A DNA stretch of 64,000 nucleotides from Corynebacterium spheniscorum (GCF_900113445.1 NZ_FOPJ01000009.1:1-64000); one strand, 5' to 3'; positions 25,474-34,494 are shown, numbered from the stretch's first letter. Translations and numbers: made by a program. The notes: generated from the letters alone by a model not told the origin.

Positions 25474-26694
25474 ATGCTGCGTTGGACGACTGCTGGCGAA
25501 TCCCATGGCCAGGCCCTCATTGCCCTCATTGAGCACCTTCCTGCCGGGTTGCATGTCACCCGAGAAGATATTGGTCACCAACTGGCCCGCCGACGCCTCG
25601 GCTATGGCCGTGGGGCCCGGATGAAATTTGAAGCCGATGAACTCACCATGCTCACCGGCATGCGCCACGGTGTGACCCTGGGAAGCCCGGTGGCGGTGCA
25701 GATCGGCAATAGTGAATGGCCGAAGTGGACCACCATCATGTCCGCCGATCCGGTGGATATGGATGATGAAGAGGTTGCCAAGGCCATGAGCTCTGGGCGT
25801 GGGGCGCAACTGACCCGCCCGCGTCCGGGACATGCTGATTTTGCGGGCATGCTCAAATACGACATGCCGGAAGCCCGCCCGATCTTGGAGCGCGCTTCGG
25901 CGCGGGAAACCGCGGCGCGGGTGGCGTGCGGGACCTTTGCGCGAGCACTGTTGCGGGAAACCCTTGGGGTGGAAGTGTTTTCGCATGTGGTCTCTATTGG
26001 GCGTTCCGAACCCTATGAGGGCCCGGAACCATCCTTTGCGGACCTGGAGGCCATTGATGCTTCGCCGGTGCGCGCTGCCGGTAAAGACGCCGAAGAGTCC
26101 ATGATCGCGGAGATCGAAGCGGCGAAGAAATCCGGCGATACCCTCGGCGGCATTGTAGAAGTAATTGTGCAGGGCCTACCGATTGGGTTGGGTTCGCATA
26201 TTTCTGGGGATGACCGTCTGGATGCCCAACTAGCTGCTGCTTTAATGTCGATTCAGGCGATTAAGGGCGTGGAGATCGGTGATGGCTTTGAAGAAGCCCG
26301 CCGCCGCGGTACCGAAGCCCATGATGAGATGGTGCGCGATGACAATGGGCAGATTAAGCGCCTGAGTAACCGTGCCGGTGGTATTGAAGGTGGCATGACT
26401 AATGGGGAAACCCTACGGGTACGTGCCGCGATGAAGCCCATTTCGACTGTGCCGCGGGCTTTAAAAACCGTGGATATGAAGGATGGTTCGCCGGCGACGG
26501 GGATCCACCAGCGTTCGGATGTGTGTGCTGTGCCTGCCGCGGGTGTGGTGGCTGAAGCTATGGTGGCTTTGGTGTTGGCACGCGCGGTGATGGCGAAGTT
26601 CGGTGGTGACTCCCTGGATGAAACCAAGCGCAATATTGCTGGCTATCTCAAGCAGCTAGAAGAACGCCTGAGCTTTATGGGAGGGGAGGAATAA
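25474..26694 (+). CDS. aroC: Chorismate synthase
   Basis: Converts EPSP to chorismate using reduced FMN. The 406-residue protein begins with the invariant [15 protein letters not shown] and contains [19 protein letters not shown] (signature 1 area), [18 protein letters not shown], and [16 protein letters not shown] near the end. The frame extends to 25444, but ATG 25474 gives the universal N-terminus. No ribosome-binding site is present; GATACT (25461-25466) with an extended TGG lies 7 bp before the ATG, suggesting a leaderless transcript in addition to readthrough from aroE. aroK follows after 3 nt. Confidence 0.97.
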   Translation: MLRWTTAGESHGQALIALIEHLPAGLHVTREDIGHQLARRRLGYGRGARMKFEADELTMLTGMRHGVTLGSPVAVQIGNSEWPKWTTIMSADPVDMDDEEVAKAMSSGRGAQLTRPRPGHADFAGMLKYDMPEARPILERASARETAARVACGTFARALLRETLGVEVFSHVVSIGRSEPYEGPEPSFADLEAIDASPVRAAGKDAEESMIAEIEAAKKSGDTLGGIVEVIVQGLPIGLGSHISGDDRLDAQLAAALMSIQAIKGVEIGDGFEEARRRGTEAHDEMVRDDNGQIKRLSNRAGGIEGGMTNGETLRVRAAMKPISTVPRALKTVDMKDGSPATGIHQRSDVCAVPAAGVVAEAMVALVLARAVMAKFGGDSLDETKRNIAGYLKQLEERLSFMGGEE

Positions 26695-26697
26695 AAG

Positions 26698-27333
26698 ATG
26701 AAAAGGTTCCACCGTCCGGAACCCCTGCATCCTTCCTCGGCCTTGTTGGAACAAGAAGACCTTGAGGAAATGGGCGCCACAACGGCGCATGACCGTGGTG
26801 AGAACACCCGCAATGATGATGGGCCCTGCACCGTGGTGCTGGTTGGTCCACCTGGGGCCGGGAAAACCACCATTGCGCGCCGCCTTTCCCGCGCGCTGAA
26901 TATGCCGATGGTGGATACTGACCACCTGATTGAAGAGGAATTCGGCAAACCCTGCGGTGAAGTGTTTAGCGAACTTGGGGAACCGAAGTTCCGCGAAGTG
27001 GAAGCCCGCGTGATCGCTGAAGCCTTGCCTCAATGTGGGGTAATTAGCTTAGGCGGCGGTGCTGTGCTGACGGAATCCACCCGTGAGCTGCTAGAAAGCT
27101 ATGAGGTGGTGTGGGTGGATGTTTCGGTAGAAGAAGGCGTGCGTCGAACCTGCCGTGATAACAGCCGCCCGGTTCTTCAAGCTGAAGATCCCGCGGAGCA
27201 CTACCGCAACCTCATGGAAGTGCGCGCACCGCTGTATTCCGAGGTGGCCTGCTTTAGGGTGCGCACGGATAAGAAAACCCCCCAACAGTGTGTGGGCGAT
27301 ATCCTCAGTTATGTGGAAGCAGCCTTCGACTAA
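26698..27333 (+). CDS. aroK: Shikimate kinase with N-terminal extension
   Basis: Phosphorylates shikimate at O3. The Walker A is VLVGPPGAGKTTIARRLS (about residues 48-65). DTDHLIEEEFGKPCGEVF provides the shikimate-binding Asp, GGGAVLTES the Gly-rich loop and DNSRPVLQ the lid arginine. The 211-residue product is about 40 residues longer than usual: residues 1-43 are charged, unrecognised sequence. ATG 26698 is supported by a strong GGAGGGGAGGA overlapping the end of aroC; ATG 26770 is the alternative. Coupled tightly to aroC and followed by aroB. Confidence 0.93.
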   Translation: MKRFHRPEPLHPSSALLEQEDLEEMGATTAHDRGENTRNDDGPCTVVLVGPPGAGKTTIARRLSRALNMPMVDTDHLIEEEFGKPCGEVFSELGEPKFREVEARVIAEALPQCGVISLGGGAVLTESTRELLESYEVVWVDVSVEEGVRRTCRDNSRPVLQAEDPAEHYRNLMEVRAPLYSEVACFRVRTDKKTPQQCVGDILSYVEAAFD

Positions 27334-27376
27334 AGCCTAAATTATTGGGCGCCATCTGAAAGGAAACCCCAAAGCC

Positions 27377-28531
27377 GTGAGTGAAGTCCCCCAACCTGAC
27401 CTTTGTGCCACCGGCCCCGCCATCGAGGACTTCGCCTCCGGGGCGGTGGACCGCTATGTAGAACGCGTCGAAGGGCCCAACCCCTATGACGTGACCATCG
27501 CCCATGGGCTTAATGCCGATATTGCTGCCTGTGTGGCGAACACCGATGCGCAGCGCGTGCTGATCATCCACCAACCGGTACTCGCGGAAACCGCGAACAC
27601 CCTGGCACAGTCCCTTGAGGATATTGACGCCAACTGCGTGGAAATCCCGGATGCTGAGGACGGTAAAACCCTCGAAGTGTGCGGGATGCTGTGGGATAAA
27701 TGCGCTGAGATTGGCATGACCCGCCGCGATATTGTGATCGGCTTAGGTGGCGGTGCGGTAACCGACCTCGCCGGCTTTGTGGCCGCCAGCTGGATGCGTG
27801 GTGTGCGAGTAATCCAGGTGCCCACCACCTTGCTGGCGATGGTGGATGCCGCCGTGGGTGGCAAAACCGGCATTAATACCGCCGCTGGTAAGAACCTCGT
27901 CGGTGCCTTCCATGAACCGCATGCGGTATTCATTGACCTCGACCGCCTGGCAACCCTGCCGAAGGCGGAGATTATTGCTGGTAGCGCGGAGATCATTAAA
28001 ACCGGGTTTATTGCTGACCCCGCGATTTTGGATCGCTACGAAGAAGACCCCGAAGCCTGCCTGCAACCAACCGGCTTCTTAAGCTTCCTGCCGGAACTCA
28101 TTGCCCGCTCGGTGGCAGTGAAATCCCGCGTGGTGGGCCAGGACCTTAAAGAATCTGGGCTGCGCGAGATCCTCAACTATGGCCACACCTTCGGCCATGC
28201 GATTGAGCAGGTAGAGAATTTCCGTTGGCGCCATGGCCGCGCAGTGGCGGTGGGCATGATGTTCATCGCGGAGCTTTCCCGCGTAGAAGGCTTGGTGGAT
28301 GAGGAGTTTGTGGAACGCCACCGCCGCATTTTGGAATCCATTGGGCTTCCGACTAGCTATCAGCCGGATCGCTTCGATGAGCTTTATGCCGCGATGACCC
28401 GCGATAAGAAGAATCGTGCCGGCATGCTGCGCTTCGTGGCTCTAGAAGGAGTAGGGGAGACCCTGCGCATTGAGGGCCCGGATAAGGCGACCTTGTTGCA
28501 GGTGTATAACCGCATCTCCAAGGAGGCCTAA
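27377..28531 (+). CDS. aroB: 3-dehydroquinate synthase
   Basis: Second step of the shikimate pathway (DAHP to 3-dehydroquinate), NAD- and zinc-dependent. The 384-residue protein has [37 protein letters not shown], the zinc-ligand segments [10 protein letters not shown] and [13 protein letters not shown], and [12 protein letters not shown]. An N-terminal extension of about 25 residues precedes the usual start. GTG 27377 has AAAGGA 13 nt upstream. It sits between aroK (43 bp gap) and aroQ (5 bp gap). Confidence 0.97.
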   Translation: MSEVPQPDLCATGPAIEDFASGAVDRYVERVEGPNPYDVTIAHGLNADIAACVANTDAQRVLIIHQPVLAETANTLAQSLEDIDANCVEIPDAEDGKTLEVCGMLWDKCAEIGMTRRDIVIGLGGGAVTDLAGFVAASWMRGVRVIQVPTTLLAMVDAAVGGKTGINTAAGKNLVGAFHEPHAVFIDLDRLATLPKAEIIAGSAEIIKTGFIADPAILDRYEEDPEACLQPTGFLSFLPELIARSVAVKSRVVGQDLKESGLREILNYGHTFGHAIEQVENFRWRHGRAVAVGMMFIAELSRVEGLVDEEFVERHRRILESIGLPTSYQPDRFDELYAAMTRDKKNRAGMLRFVALEGVGETLRIEGPDKATLLQVYNRISKEA

Positions 28532-28536
28532 TACAC

Positions 28537-28986
28537 ATGGCTCAAAAAATCTTGGTGCTTAATGGCCCGAACCTGAACCGCCTCGGCAAACGCCAACCAG
28601 AGGTCTATGGTTCCACCACCTTGGCTGATGTGGAAAAGATGATCCACCAGCGCGCCGAAGAACTTGGCATTGAGGTGGAATGTCGCCAATCCAATGCTGA
28701 ACATGAGCTCATTGATGCCGCCCATGAGGCAGCCGATCAAGGGTGGGGGATCATCATTAACCCCGGTGGCTTCACCCATACCTCGGTGGCGCTGCGTGAT
28801 GCCTTGGTGGAAGTAACCGATGGTTGGGGCTTTATTGAGGTGCATATTTCTAATGTGCATGCCCGTGAGCCGTTTAGGCACCATAGCTATCTTTCCCCCA
28901 TTGCTCGCGGCGTGATTGCTGGGCTTGGGGTGCACGGCTACGTTTTGGCTTTGGAGCACTTCGCGAAGGTTTTTGAGCACGCCTAA
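28537..28986 (+). CDS. aroQ: Type II 3-dehydroquinate dehydratase
   Basis: Dehydrates 3-dehydroquinate to 3-dehydroshikimate. It is a 149-residue dodecamer-forming type II enzyme: [19 protein letters not shown] with the catalytic Arg and Tyr (about residues 6-24), [16 protein letters not shown], and [20 protein letters not shown]. The start ATG has AAGGAGG 9 nt upstream, inside the end of aroB. It is the last gene of the aro cluster; a long inverted repeat follows before pepQ. Confidence 0.97.
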   Translation: MAQKILVLNGPNLNRLGKRQPEVYGSTTLADVEKMIHQRAEELGIEVECRQSNAEHELIDAAHEAADQGWGIIINPGGFTHTSVALRDALVEVTDGWGFIEVHISNVHAREPFRHHSYLSPIARGVIAGLGVHGYVLALEHFAKVFEHA

Positions 28987-29012
28987 GTGGGGTTCCGGGC
29001 GCCTTCTTCGCT

Positions 29013-29056
29013 AATGGAGTACTACAGTAAAGAGCAGCTCTTTTTAGTACTCCATT
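29013..29056. repeat. Long hairpin between aroQ and pepQ
   Basis: AATGGAGTACTA (29013-29024) is the perfect reverse complement of TAGTACTCCATT (29045-29056). Within the loop AAAGAG and CTCTTT (29029-29034, 29038-29043) pair again around CAG, so the RNA would form an almost continuous 18-bp hairpin. It ends 4 nt before the pepQ ribosome-binding site (29061). The only T runs are TTTTT inside and TTTT at its end, so it could be a weak terminator, a leader structure or a double-strand operator. Confidence 0.75.
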
Positions 29057-29080
29057 TTGCGGAGAAAGGTAGTTTCTCGC

Positions 29081-30172
29081 ATGGCCCTAGCCGATACTCG
29101 TTTTTTGACCCGCCGACGTGCACTTGCTGCTGCGCTAGCAGGGCAACGCATTGATTCAATGCTGGTCACCCACCTCACCCACGTTCGTTATCTTTCTGGC
29201 TTCTCTGGCTCTAATGCCGCCTTATTGCTCAATAAGGACTTAAGCGCGGAGATCTGCACCGATGGGCGCTATACCACCCAGATCGCTGAAGAAGTGCCAG
29301 ATATTGAGGCACTGATTGATCGCCCCAGCGGGGAAGCTTTGCTGCGCCGGATTAAGGGGCCGCGCCGGATTGGCTTTGAGGCTGATTTTGTGTCGGTGTC
29401 GCAGCTGGAAAAATTCCGCAAGGTTTGCGATGAGGATGTGGAGCTGGTTCCGGTTAGCGGAGAGATTGAAGCTATTCGCATCAAGAAGGACCCCATTGAG
29501 TTGAGGAAACTCCGGGAGGTTGCTGAACTAGCTTCCCAGGCTTTCCAGGACATGTTGGATGCCGGGGAGCTGGCGGTGGGCCGCAGCGAAATTGTGGTGG
29601 CCGCGGACCTGGAATACCGGATGCGGAAGCTCGGCGCGGAACGCCCCAGCTTCGATACCATCGTGGCCTCCGGACCGAACTCAGCGAAACCGCACCATGG
29701 GGCATCTGATCGCATTATTGAAGCAGGGGATTTGGTCACCATTGATTTTGGTGCGCACCTCGCCGGCTTTAATTCCGATATGACCCGCACCCTGGTGATG
29801 GATCACACCACTGATTTCACCAAGGAGATTTACGAGGTGGTGTTGCGCGCGCAGCTAGCCGGCGTTGAGGCTGCCACCCCGGGAACCAACCTGGTTGATG
29901 TGGATGCTGCCTGCCGCGACATTATTGAATCCGCTGGTTATGGCAAGTATTTTGTGCACTCCACCGGCCATGGTGTGGGCTTGGATGTACATGAGGCACC
30001 TGCTGCCGCGCAGCGCTCCACCGGGGTGCTGGAAGAGAATATGACGCTAACCATTGAGCCCGGTATTTATGTGCCCGGCAAGGGTGGGGTGCGCATTGAA
30101 GATACGCTGATTATCCGCAGCGGCGCACCGGAGATCATCACCAAGGGCAGCAAGGACCTCACAGTGTTGTAA
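29081..30172 (+). CDS. pepQ: M24-family aminopeptidase P / Xaa-Pro peptidase
   Basis: A 363-residue creatinase-fold metallopeptidase that cleaves X-Pro bonds. The five metal ligands are visible: TIDFGAH (Asp about 221), NSDMTRT (Asp about 232), STGHGVGLDVHE (His about 296), TIEPG (Glu about 326) and RIEDT (Glu about 340). ATG 29081 is preceded by GGAGAAAGG at 11 nt; an in-frame upstream start near 29057 would overlap the hairpin and is unlikely. Located between the aro genes and efp, as commonly in Gram-positives. Confidence 0.93.
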   Translation: MALADTRFLTRRRALAAALAGQRIDSMLVTHLTHVRYLSGFSGSNAALLLNKDLSAEICTDGRYTTQIAEEVPDIEALIDRPSGEALLRRIKGPRRIGFEADFVSVSQLEKFRKVCDEDVELVPVSGEIEAIRIKKDPIELRKLREVAELASQAFQDMLDAGELAVGRSEIVVAADLEYRMRKLGAERPSFDTIVASGPNSAKPHHGASDRIIEAGDLVTIDFGAHLAGFNSDMTRTLVMDHTTDFTKEIYEVVLRAQLAGVEAATPGTNLVDVDAACRDIIESAGYGKYFVHSTGHGVGLDVHEAPAAAQRSTGVLEENMTLTIEPGIYVPGKGGVRIEDTLIIRSGAPEIITKGSKDLTVL

Positions 30173-30283
30173 GCTGTAGGCCGCTCGAAATTCACCCCTT
30201 TTTCTACTTTGCGCGCGGCTTGTGGGCCATGCGCATACGCCAAGAGGGATTTTCACAACTGACGCTTCAAGGAGTAACCACCA

Positions 30284-30847
30284 GTGGCAACCACTGCTGA
30301 TTTTAAAAACGGCCTGGTCTTAAAGATCGACAATAAGCTGCAGCAAATTGTCGAATTCCAGCACGTCAAGCCGGGCAAGGGCCCCGCTTTCGTGCGCACC
30401 AAGCTCAAGGATGTCGTCACCGGCAAGGTCACCGATAAGACCTTCAACGCCGGCGTGAAGGTGGAAACCGCCACCGTCGACCGCCGCGATATGACCTACC
30501 TGTACAACGACGGTTCTTCCTATGTGGTCATGGACGATAAGAACTATGAGCAATTGGAACTCGCCCCGCACCTGATGGGTGAAGGCGCTAAGTTCCTGCT
30601 GGAAAATAGCCGCGTTCAGGTGTCCTTCCACGAAGGCGAACCGCTGTTTGCTGAACTGCCGGTCTCGGTGGACCTCAAGGTTGAGCACACCGACCCGGGC
30701 CTGCAGGGTGACCGCTCTACCGGTGGTACCAAGCCCGCCACCTTGGAAACCGGCGCTGAAATCCAGGTGCCGCTGTTCATTGAAACCGGCAATGTGGTCA
30801 AGGTAGATACCCGCGATGGTTCCTACCTCTCCCGCGTGTCCAACTAA
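30284..30847 (+). CDS. efp: Translation elongation factor P
   Basis: Relieves ribosome stalling at polyproline. The 187-residue protein has three OB-like domains; the tip of the KOW domain reads KPGKGPA (residues 29-35) with Lys32 at the functional position. This proline-flanked, palindrome-like loop is the actinobacterial form that is known to work without post-translational modification, in line with no epmA/epmB-like gene nearby. GTG 30284 follows AAGGAG. nusB starts 5 nt after the stop. Confidence 0.97.
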   Translation: MATTADFKNGLVLKIDNKLQQIVEFQHVKPGKGPAFVRTKLKDVVTGKVTDKTFNAGVKVETATVDRRDMTYLYNDGSSYVVMDDKNYEQLELAPHLMGEGAKFLLENSRVQVSFHEGEPLFAELPVSVDLKVEHTDPGLQGDRSTGGTKPATLETGAEIQVPLFIETGNVVKVDTRDGSYLSRVSN

Positions 30848-30852
30848 TCACC

Positions 30853-31548
30853 GTGAGCGATAAGAACACCCCCAATTGGCGTCGCCACGGTAAACGCTAC
30901 AAGGCACGTCGCCGCGCCGTGGATATCCTCTTTGAAGCGGAAGCCCGCGATGTGGACCCAGTAGCGATCGTTGAAGATCGCGTGGAACTTTCCCGCAACC
31001 CGGACTATCAGATCGCCCCGGTAGCCGACTACACCCGCACCCTGGTTGCCGGGGTAGCCGAGGAACTCGACTACGTCGACGACCTGATTGTCCGCTACCT
31101 CTCCGATGATTGGGAACTGGATCGCCTACCGGCAGTAGACCGCGCCATTTTGCGTATGTCTACCTGGGAGATCCTTTTTAATGATGATGTTCCTAGCGTC
31201 ACTGCAGTAGTGGAAGGCGTGGAGCTGGCTTCGGAGTATTCGCACGATAAGGCCGCACCCTATGTGCATGCCGTATTAGATGCGATGGCTCAGAATAAAG
31301 ACGAGCTTAAAGCCGCCTATGCTGCTGGCACCGATGAAGGCGATGCGGAACCGGAGGAAGCTTCGGAAACTCCGGCGGCCGAGACCGCTGAGGTTCCGGT
31401 ACCGCCAGCTGCACCGGAGCATGCTGAGGTAGCGGAACCAACCGAGCTACCAGAGGCAGAGGAAGCGCCCACGCTGGAAGCTAGCGAACCCGCGCCTGAA
31501 GAGGACGATGCTTCGGCAAACCCCGGCCCGGAAGAACCCGAAGCCTAA
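30853..31548 (+). CDS. nusB: Transcription antitermination factor NusB with long acidic tail
   Basis: Binds boxA RNA with NusE/S10 in rRNA antitermination. Residues about 1-150 are the complete helical NusB domain ([49 protein letters not shown]). Residues about 155-231 are an added Glu/Ala/Pro-rich tail without predicted structure. NusB proteins are normally 140-190 residues. The start codon is GTG 30853, 5 nt after efp; no separate ribosome-binding site is obvious, suggesting coupling. A strong terminator follows. Confidence 0.94.
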   Translation: MSDKNTPNWRRHGKRYKARRRAVDILFEAEARDVDPVAIVEDRVELSRNPDYQIAPVADYTRTLVAGVAEELDYVDDLIVRYLSDDWELDRLPAVDRAILRMSTWEILFNDDVPSVTAVVEGVELASEYSHDKAAPYVHAVLDAMAQNKDELKAAYAAGTDEGDAEPEEASETPAAETAEVPVPPAAPEHAEVAEPTELPEAEEAPTLEASEPAPEEDDASANPGPEEPEA

Positions 31549-31585
31549 ACCTAGCGAGCGCGAAGCCCCCGATCTCGAATAAAGC

Positions 31586-31628
31586 AATGCCCCACGGACC
31601 ATATGCAGTCCCTGGGGCATTATTTTTT
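31586..31628. terminator. Terminator after nusB
   Basis: AATGCCCCA (31586-31594) pairs with TGGGGCATT (31613-31621), with an inner GGAC/GTCC helix, followed by A and six T. It separates the efp-nusB unit from the convergent YbjN-like genes. Confidence 0.88.
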
Positions 31629-31637
31629 GTGCGCGGG

Positions 31638-32117
31638 TTAATTCTCGGGGGACTCCTGGGCGGAGTTTTCCTCACCGCGACGTTCCTTGAGGATCTGGTC
31701 GGCGGCCTGAACGATGCTGGGGTGCGCGCTCATGACCTTATCGACGGCGTCCTTGAGGGAAACTTTGAGCTGCTCATCGGTGGCGCCGGAGAAGATCTGG
31801 ACCTCAGCTTCGGTGCGGACAATGAGGTTGTCCTCGGTATCGACCACAAGCGCCTTGGTGCCCACGGCGGAGCAATTTTGGAACATGGCGGCCAGGTGCA
31901 AGGTGGGATCGGACTGCTTGGAGGGCACCCCGGTGGGGGCATCGGCGCGGACGATGAGTACCGAATCCAGCAGCGCCCAGAGAACCTGCAGGTCATTGAG
32001 GATGGCGCGGGCGAAGCGATCATCATCGGGGTCGCGCCACAATTCCACATCGTATTCGCGCATGACCTCGGCGATGCGATCCATGGTGACCGCGGGCAGC
32101 GGGGTAGGCGACGTCAT
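31638..32117 (-). CDS. YbjN-domain protein (second of pair)
   Basis: A 159-residue cytosolic alpha/beta protein of the YbjN (type III secretion chaperone-like) superfamily: an N-terminal helix (TMDRIAEVMREYDVEL), a strand region, LNDLQVLWALLDSVLIVRADA and a charged C-terminus. The ATG overlaps the stop of the preceding YbjN gene (TAATG), so the two are coupled and probably work together. The molecular role of actinobacterial YbjN pairs is not known. It has no membrane segment or catalytic motif that I can identify. Confidence 0.7.
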   Translation of the reverse strand: MTSPTPLPAVTMDRIAEVMREYDVELWRDPDDDRFARAILNDLQVLWALLDSVLIVRADAPTGVPSKQSDPTLHLAAMFQNCSAVGTKALVVDTEDNLIVRTEAEVQIFSGATDEQLKVSLKDAVDKVMSAHPSIVQAADQILKERRGEENSAQESPEN

Positions 32118-32671
32118 TAGTTCTCCTTCTGGGCTTCGTGGGCGGCTTCGGCGGCGGAAAGCTTTTCTTCCGCATCGGCCTGGAGCTTCTCGAGCTCCTC
32201 ACCCCAGGTGACATAATCCGGGAGCAATTCAGTGGCGAATTGCCAGGCCAAACCCAAAGATTGGATGCTGGTGAGCAGGAAGCCAATGAGCTGCTGATCA
32301 TTAAGCCCAGCCTCGACGCTAATAATGCGGGAGGCCATGAGCACCAGGGAATCTTCCTGGGCGAGCTCTTGGAAGCGCATCACCGGGGTGATTTGCTTGA
32401 GGTTCCACTCATTGCACATGGCCAGAAGCTTGGGCGCATCCTTTTTATCCGGTTGGCCACGCCAGCGGGCGTCGAAAACCAGGTAGGGACCATCGACGAC
32501 CATGAAAATTTCGGTGTCGATAAAACCGGTGCGCAGCACGGTGGGCTTATCTTTGACCGGTTGGTCGAGGAAGTAATTCAGGCCCTGGCCTTTAAGGAGT
32601 TCCGCTACCCGCTCAATGGTGACGGGTGTGGGGGTGGGGTTGGGTGCGGTATCCGGGGTATCTGTATCCAC
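32117..32671 (-). CDS. YbjN-domain protein (first of pair)
   Basis: A 184-residue YbjN-superfamily protein: VTIERVAELLKGQGLNYFLD, then DTEIFMVVDGPYLVFDARWR, MCNEWNLKQITPVMRF and SVEAGLNDQQLIGFLLTSIQ, all typical of the fold. The C-terminus is a charged helix (about residues 155-184). ATG 32671 is preceded by AAAGGA. It is similar in layout to the downstream gene, probably an ancient duplication. A 78-bp gap on the same strand separates it from the epimerase gene. Confidence 0.75.
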   Translation of the reverse strand: MDTDTPDTAPNPTPTPVTIERVAELLKGQGLNYFLDQPVKDKPTVLRTGFIDTEIFMVVDGPYLVFDARWRGQPDKKDAPKLLAMCNEWNLKQITPVMRFQELAQEDSLVLMASRIISVEAGLNDQQLIGFLLTSIQSLGLAWQFATELLPDYVTWGEELEKLQADAEEKLSAAEAAHEAQKEN

Positions 32672-32749
32672 GGTGTCCTTTCACGTTTGTGGTGCATTAG
32701 CGCTACGGCGCTTGGCGCTACGGCGGAATGCAGGTTTCTTTAGAGCGTA

Positions 32750-34138
32750 CTAGCCACCTAGGGTAGCGACCTCGCCCGGGGACCATAGGGACTCATTACC
32801 TAACTCATGGGCCAGGCAGCTACCGATAATGGGGTAGCGGAAGGTGTGGCCGGCTTCTTGCAACACCGTGGGTAGAACGCGCTGATCAGCTAGCGCTAAT
32901 TCCTGGGCGCCTTCTTTACCCAAGAGCAGCTTCGGCCCAATGGTGGGGATGGGGAACCAGGTGGGGCGGTGCAAGAGGCGCCCGAGATCCGCCGTCATAT
33001 CCGCATTGGTGACCGGGTTCGGGGCAGCGGCGTTGACGGGGCCTTCAATGCGCGGGTCAAGCAGCGCACGAATGTAGATATCGCCGAGATCATCGTGGCT
33101 AATCCAGCTCATCCACGGGTTCTGGCCGGCGAAAGCACCACCAAGACCAGTGGAGAAGAGTGCTTTGAGCACCGGCAGCATGCCACCGGCACCGGACATG
33201 ACCACACCGGTGCGCACGTTAACAACGCGTTTGCCGGCATCGCGGGCGGGTTGGCAAGCATCTTCCCAGTCTTGGCAGAGCTGGGCGAGGAAACCTTCCC
33301 CGGGTTCGGAGGTTTCGCTGAGTTTTTCTTCCCCACGGGAGGAGCCATAAAAGCCCACGGCGGAAGCGCAGATCATGGTGTCGCAGCCGGGGGTGTGTGC
33401 CACCAGGGTGGCTAATTCTTTGGTGGGGCCGACGCGGGAATCCCGCAGGGCTTGTTTATGGGAATCATTAAAACGCCCGAAGATGGGTTCCCCGGCGAGG
33501 TGGATGAGGGCATCACAGCCTTCCAACAGATTGGCGGCTGGGTGTTCGGGATCCCAGGTGCGCTGATCTTCTTCCGGGTTGGAGCGCACCAGCGCTATGA
33601 CCTTATGGCCGAGGGTTTCTAGCTGGGCTTTAAGGGCGCGGCCCACCAAACCATGGGAACCACTTAGCGCAATGCAGAGCGGTTCATCGGGGTTCTCGGA
33701 AGTTTCTTTGCGCAGCGCGGCGAAGCGATGAAGGGCGGAAAGATCCTGGATGAGCTGGTGCTGCCGGTAGGCGAAAGCTGAGGTTAACGCCATCTTCGGT
33801 AGGCGGGTATGCACCGTATCTTTAATGAGGCACCCATCGGGGTGGTCGAAGAACTCATGGGTGTGGCGCCAATTGGCGAGAGATTTAAGCGGGGCATTAA
33901 CGCAGACATCGGTGAATTGATAGCCGCGCACATAGCCAGAGAGGTCATGTCGGGCAATCCACTTAAGACCTGCTGGGAGGCCCAACACGGTGGTGCCATT
34001 GGCGAGGTGGGTGGCCTGTTTGATGGGGGTCATGGGCCAAAAAGGTGGGGTGAGGCGGGTGAGGGCACCTGGGCGGGTGTGCCAGGTCCAGGCGGTGCGG
34101 CGATCCACCGGAACTACGTGGGAGGCTTTGAAACTCAT
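32750..34138 (-). CDS. SRPBCC + TIGR01777-type NAD(P)-dependent epimerase
   Basis: A 462-residue two-domain protein. Residues about 1-145 form a START/SRPBCC lipid- or ligand-binding-like domain (HVVPVDRRTAWTWHTRPGAL, WIARHDLSGY). Residues about 152-455 are an extended short-chain dehydrogenase of the TIGR01777/YfcH type: SGSHGLVGRALKAQLETLGH binds the cofactor, LIHLAGEPIFGRFNDSHKQ, SAVGFYGSSRGEE and VNVRTGVVMSGAGGML follow, then GPVNAAAPNPVTNADM. The C-terminal DUF1731-like end is complete. Substrate unknown. It stands upstream of the YbjN pair on the minus strand and is divergent from pyrR. Confidence 0.85.
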   Translation of the reverse strand: MSFKASHVVPVDRRTAWTWHTRPGALTRLTPPFWPMTPIKQATHLANGTTVLGLPAGLKWIARHDLSGYVRGYQFTDVCVNAPLKSLANWRHTHEFFDHPDGCLIKDTVHTRLPKMALTSAFAYRQHQLIQDLSALHRFAALRKETSENPDEPLCIALSGSHGLVGRALKAQLETLGHKVIALVRSNPEEDQRTWDPEHPAANLLEGCDALIHLAGEPIFGRFNDSHKQALRDSRVGPTKELATLVAHTPGCDTMICASAVGFYGSSRGEEKLSETSEPGEGFLAQLCQDWEDACQPARDAGKRVVNVRTGVVMSGAGGMLPVLKALFSTGLGGAFAGQNPWMSWISHDDLGDIYIRALLDPRIEGPVNAAAPNPVTNADMTADLGRLLHRPTWFPIPTIGPKLLLGKEGAQELALADQRVLPTVLQEAGHTFRYPIIGSCLAHELGNESLWSPGEVATLGG

Positions 34139-34366
34139 AGGCGGTGTGATTCTCCGAGAAGATTAAGAGGGCGGGTGGTGTGGGGCGAGGTTAGTACTAT
34201 TAAGGCTTTGTTTTGCCCCATTATCCTTGTTTTGCTTGAGTTTCGCTGCCAGATAGTGCGAGGTTTATTGTCCGCGCACTCGCGCTGCGGGGAAGCTGCG
34301 TTGTCTACATACCTAATTTGGGGTTGCCAGGCTCCCATGCACGCGCACAAGCCGATCTCGATAGGC

Positions 34367-34372
34367 TATGAT
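34367..34372 (+). promoter_or_regulatory. Candidate -10 element of the pyr operon
   Basis: TATGAT, 128 bp upstream of the pyrR start, implies a leader of about 115 nt. No matching -35. The rest of 34139-34366 shows no gene. Confidence 0.45.
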
Positions 34373-34460
34373 TTCACAGCAACACAGCTGCACGCGCGCG
34401 TGTCCTGAAGGAGGCGTACGGGAGTGGCGTGAAGAGTATTCATTATCAGACATCCTTTAA

Positions 34461-34490
34461 GGGACCGCACAGAGAGGCGGGGAAGGAGGT
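34461..34490 (+). promoter_or_regulatory. PyrR-binding loop and pyrR ribosome-binding site
   Basis: CCGC (34465-34468) and GCGG (34477-34480) form a stem presenting ACAGAGAG. CAGAGAGGC is identical to the conserved core of known PyrR-binding loops. The pyrR ribosome-binding site GGAAGGAGGT (34481-34490) directly abuts it. This matches the translational repression by PyrR described in Mycobacterium smegmatis: UMP-bound PyrR would hold the hairpin and mask initiation. Confidence 0.72.
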
Positions 34491-34494
34491 CACG

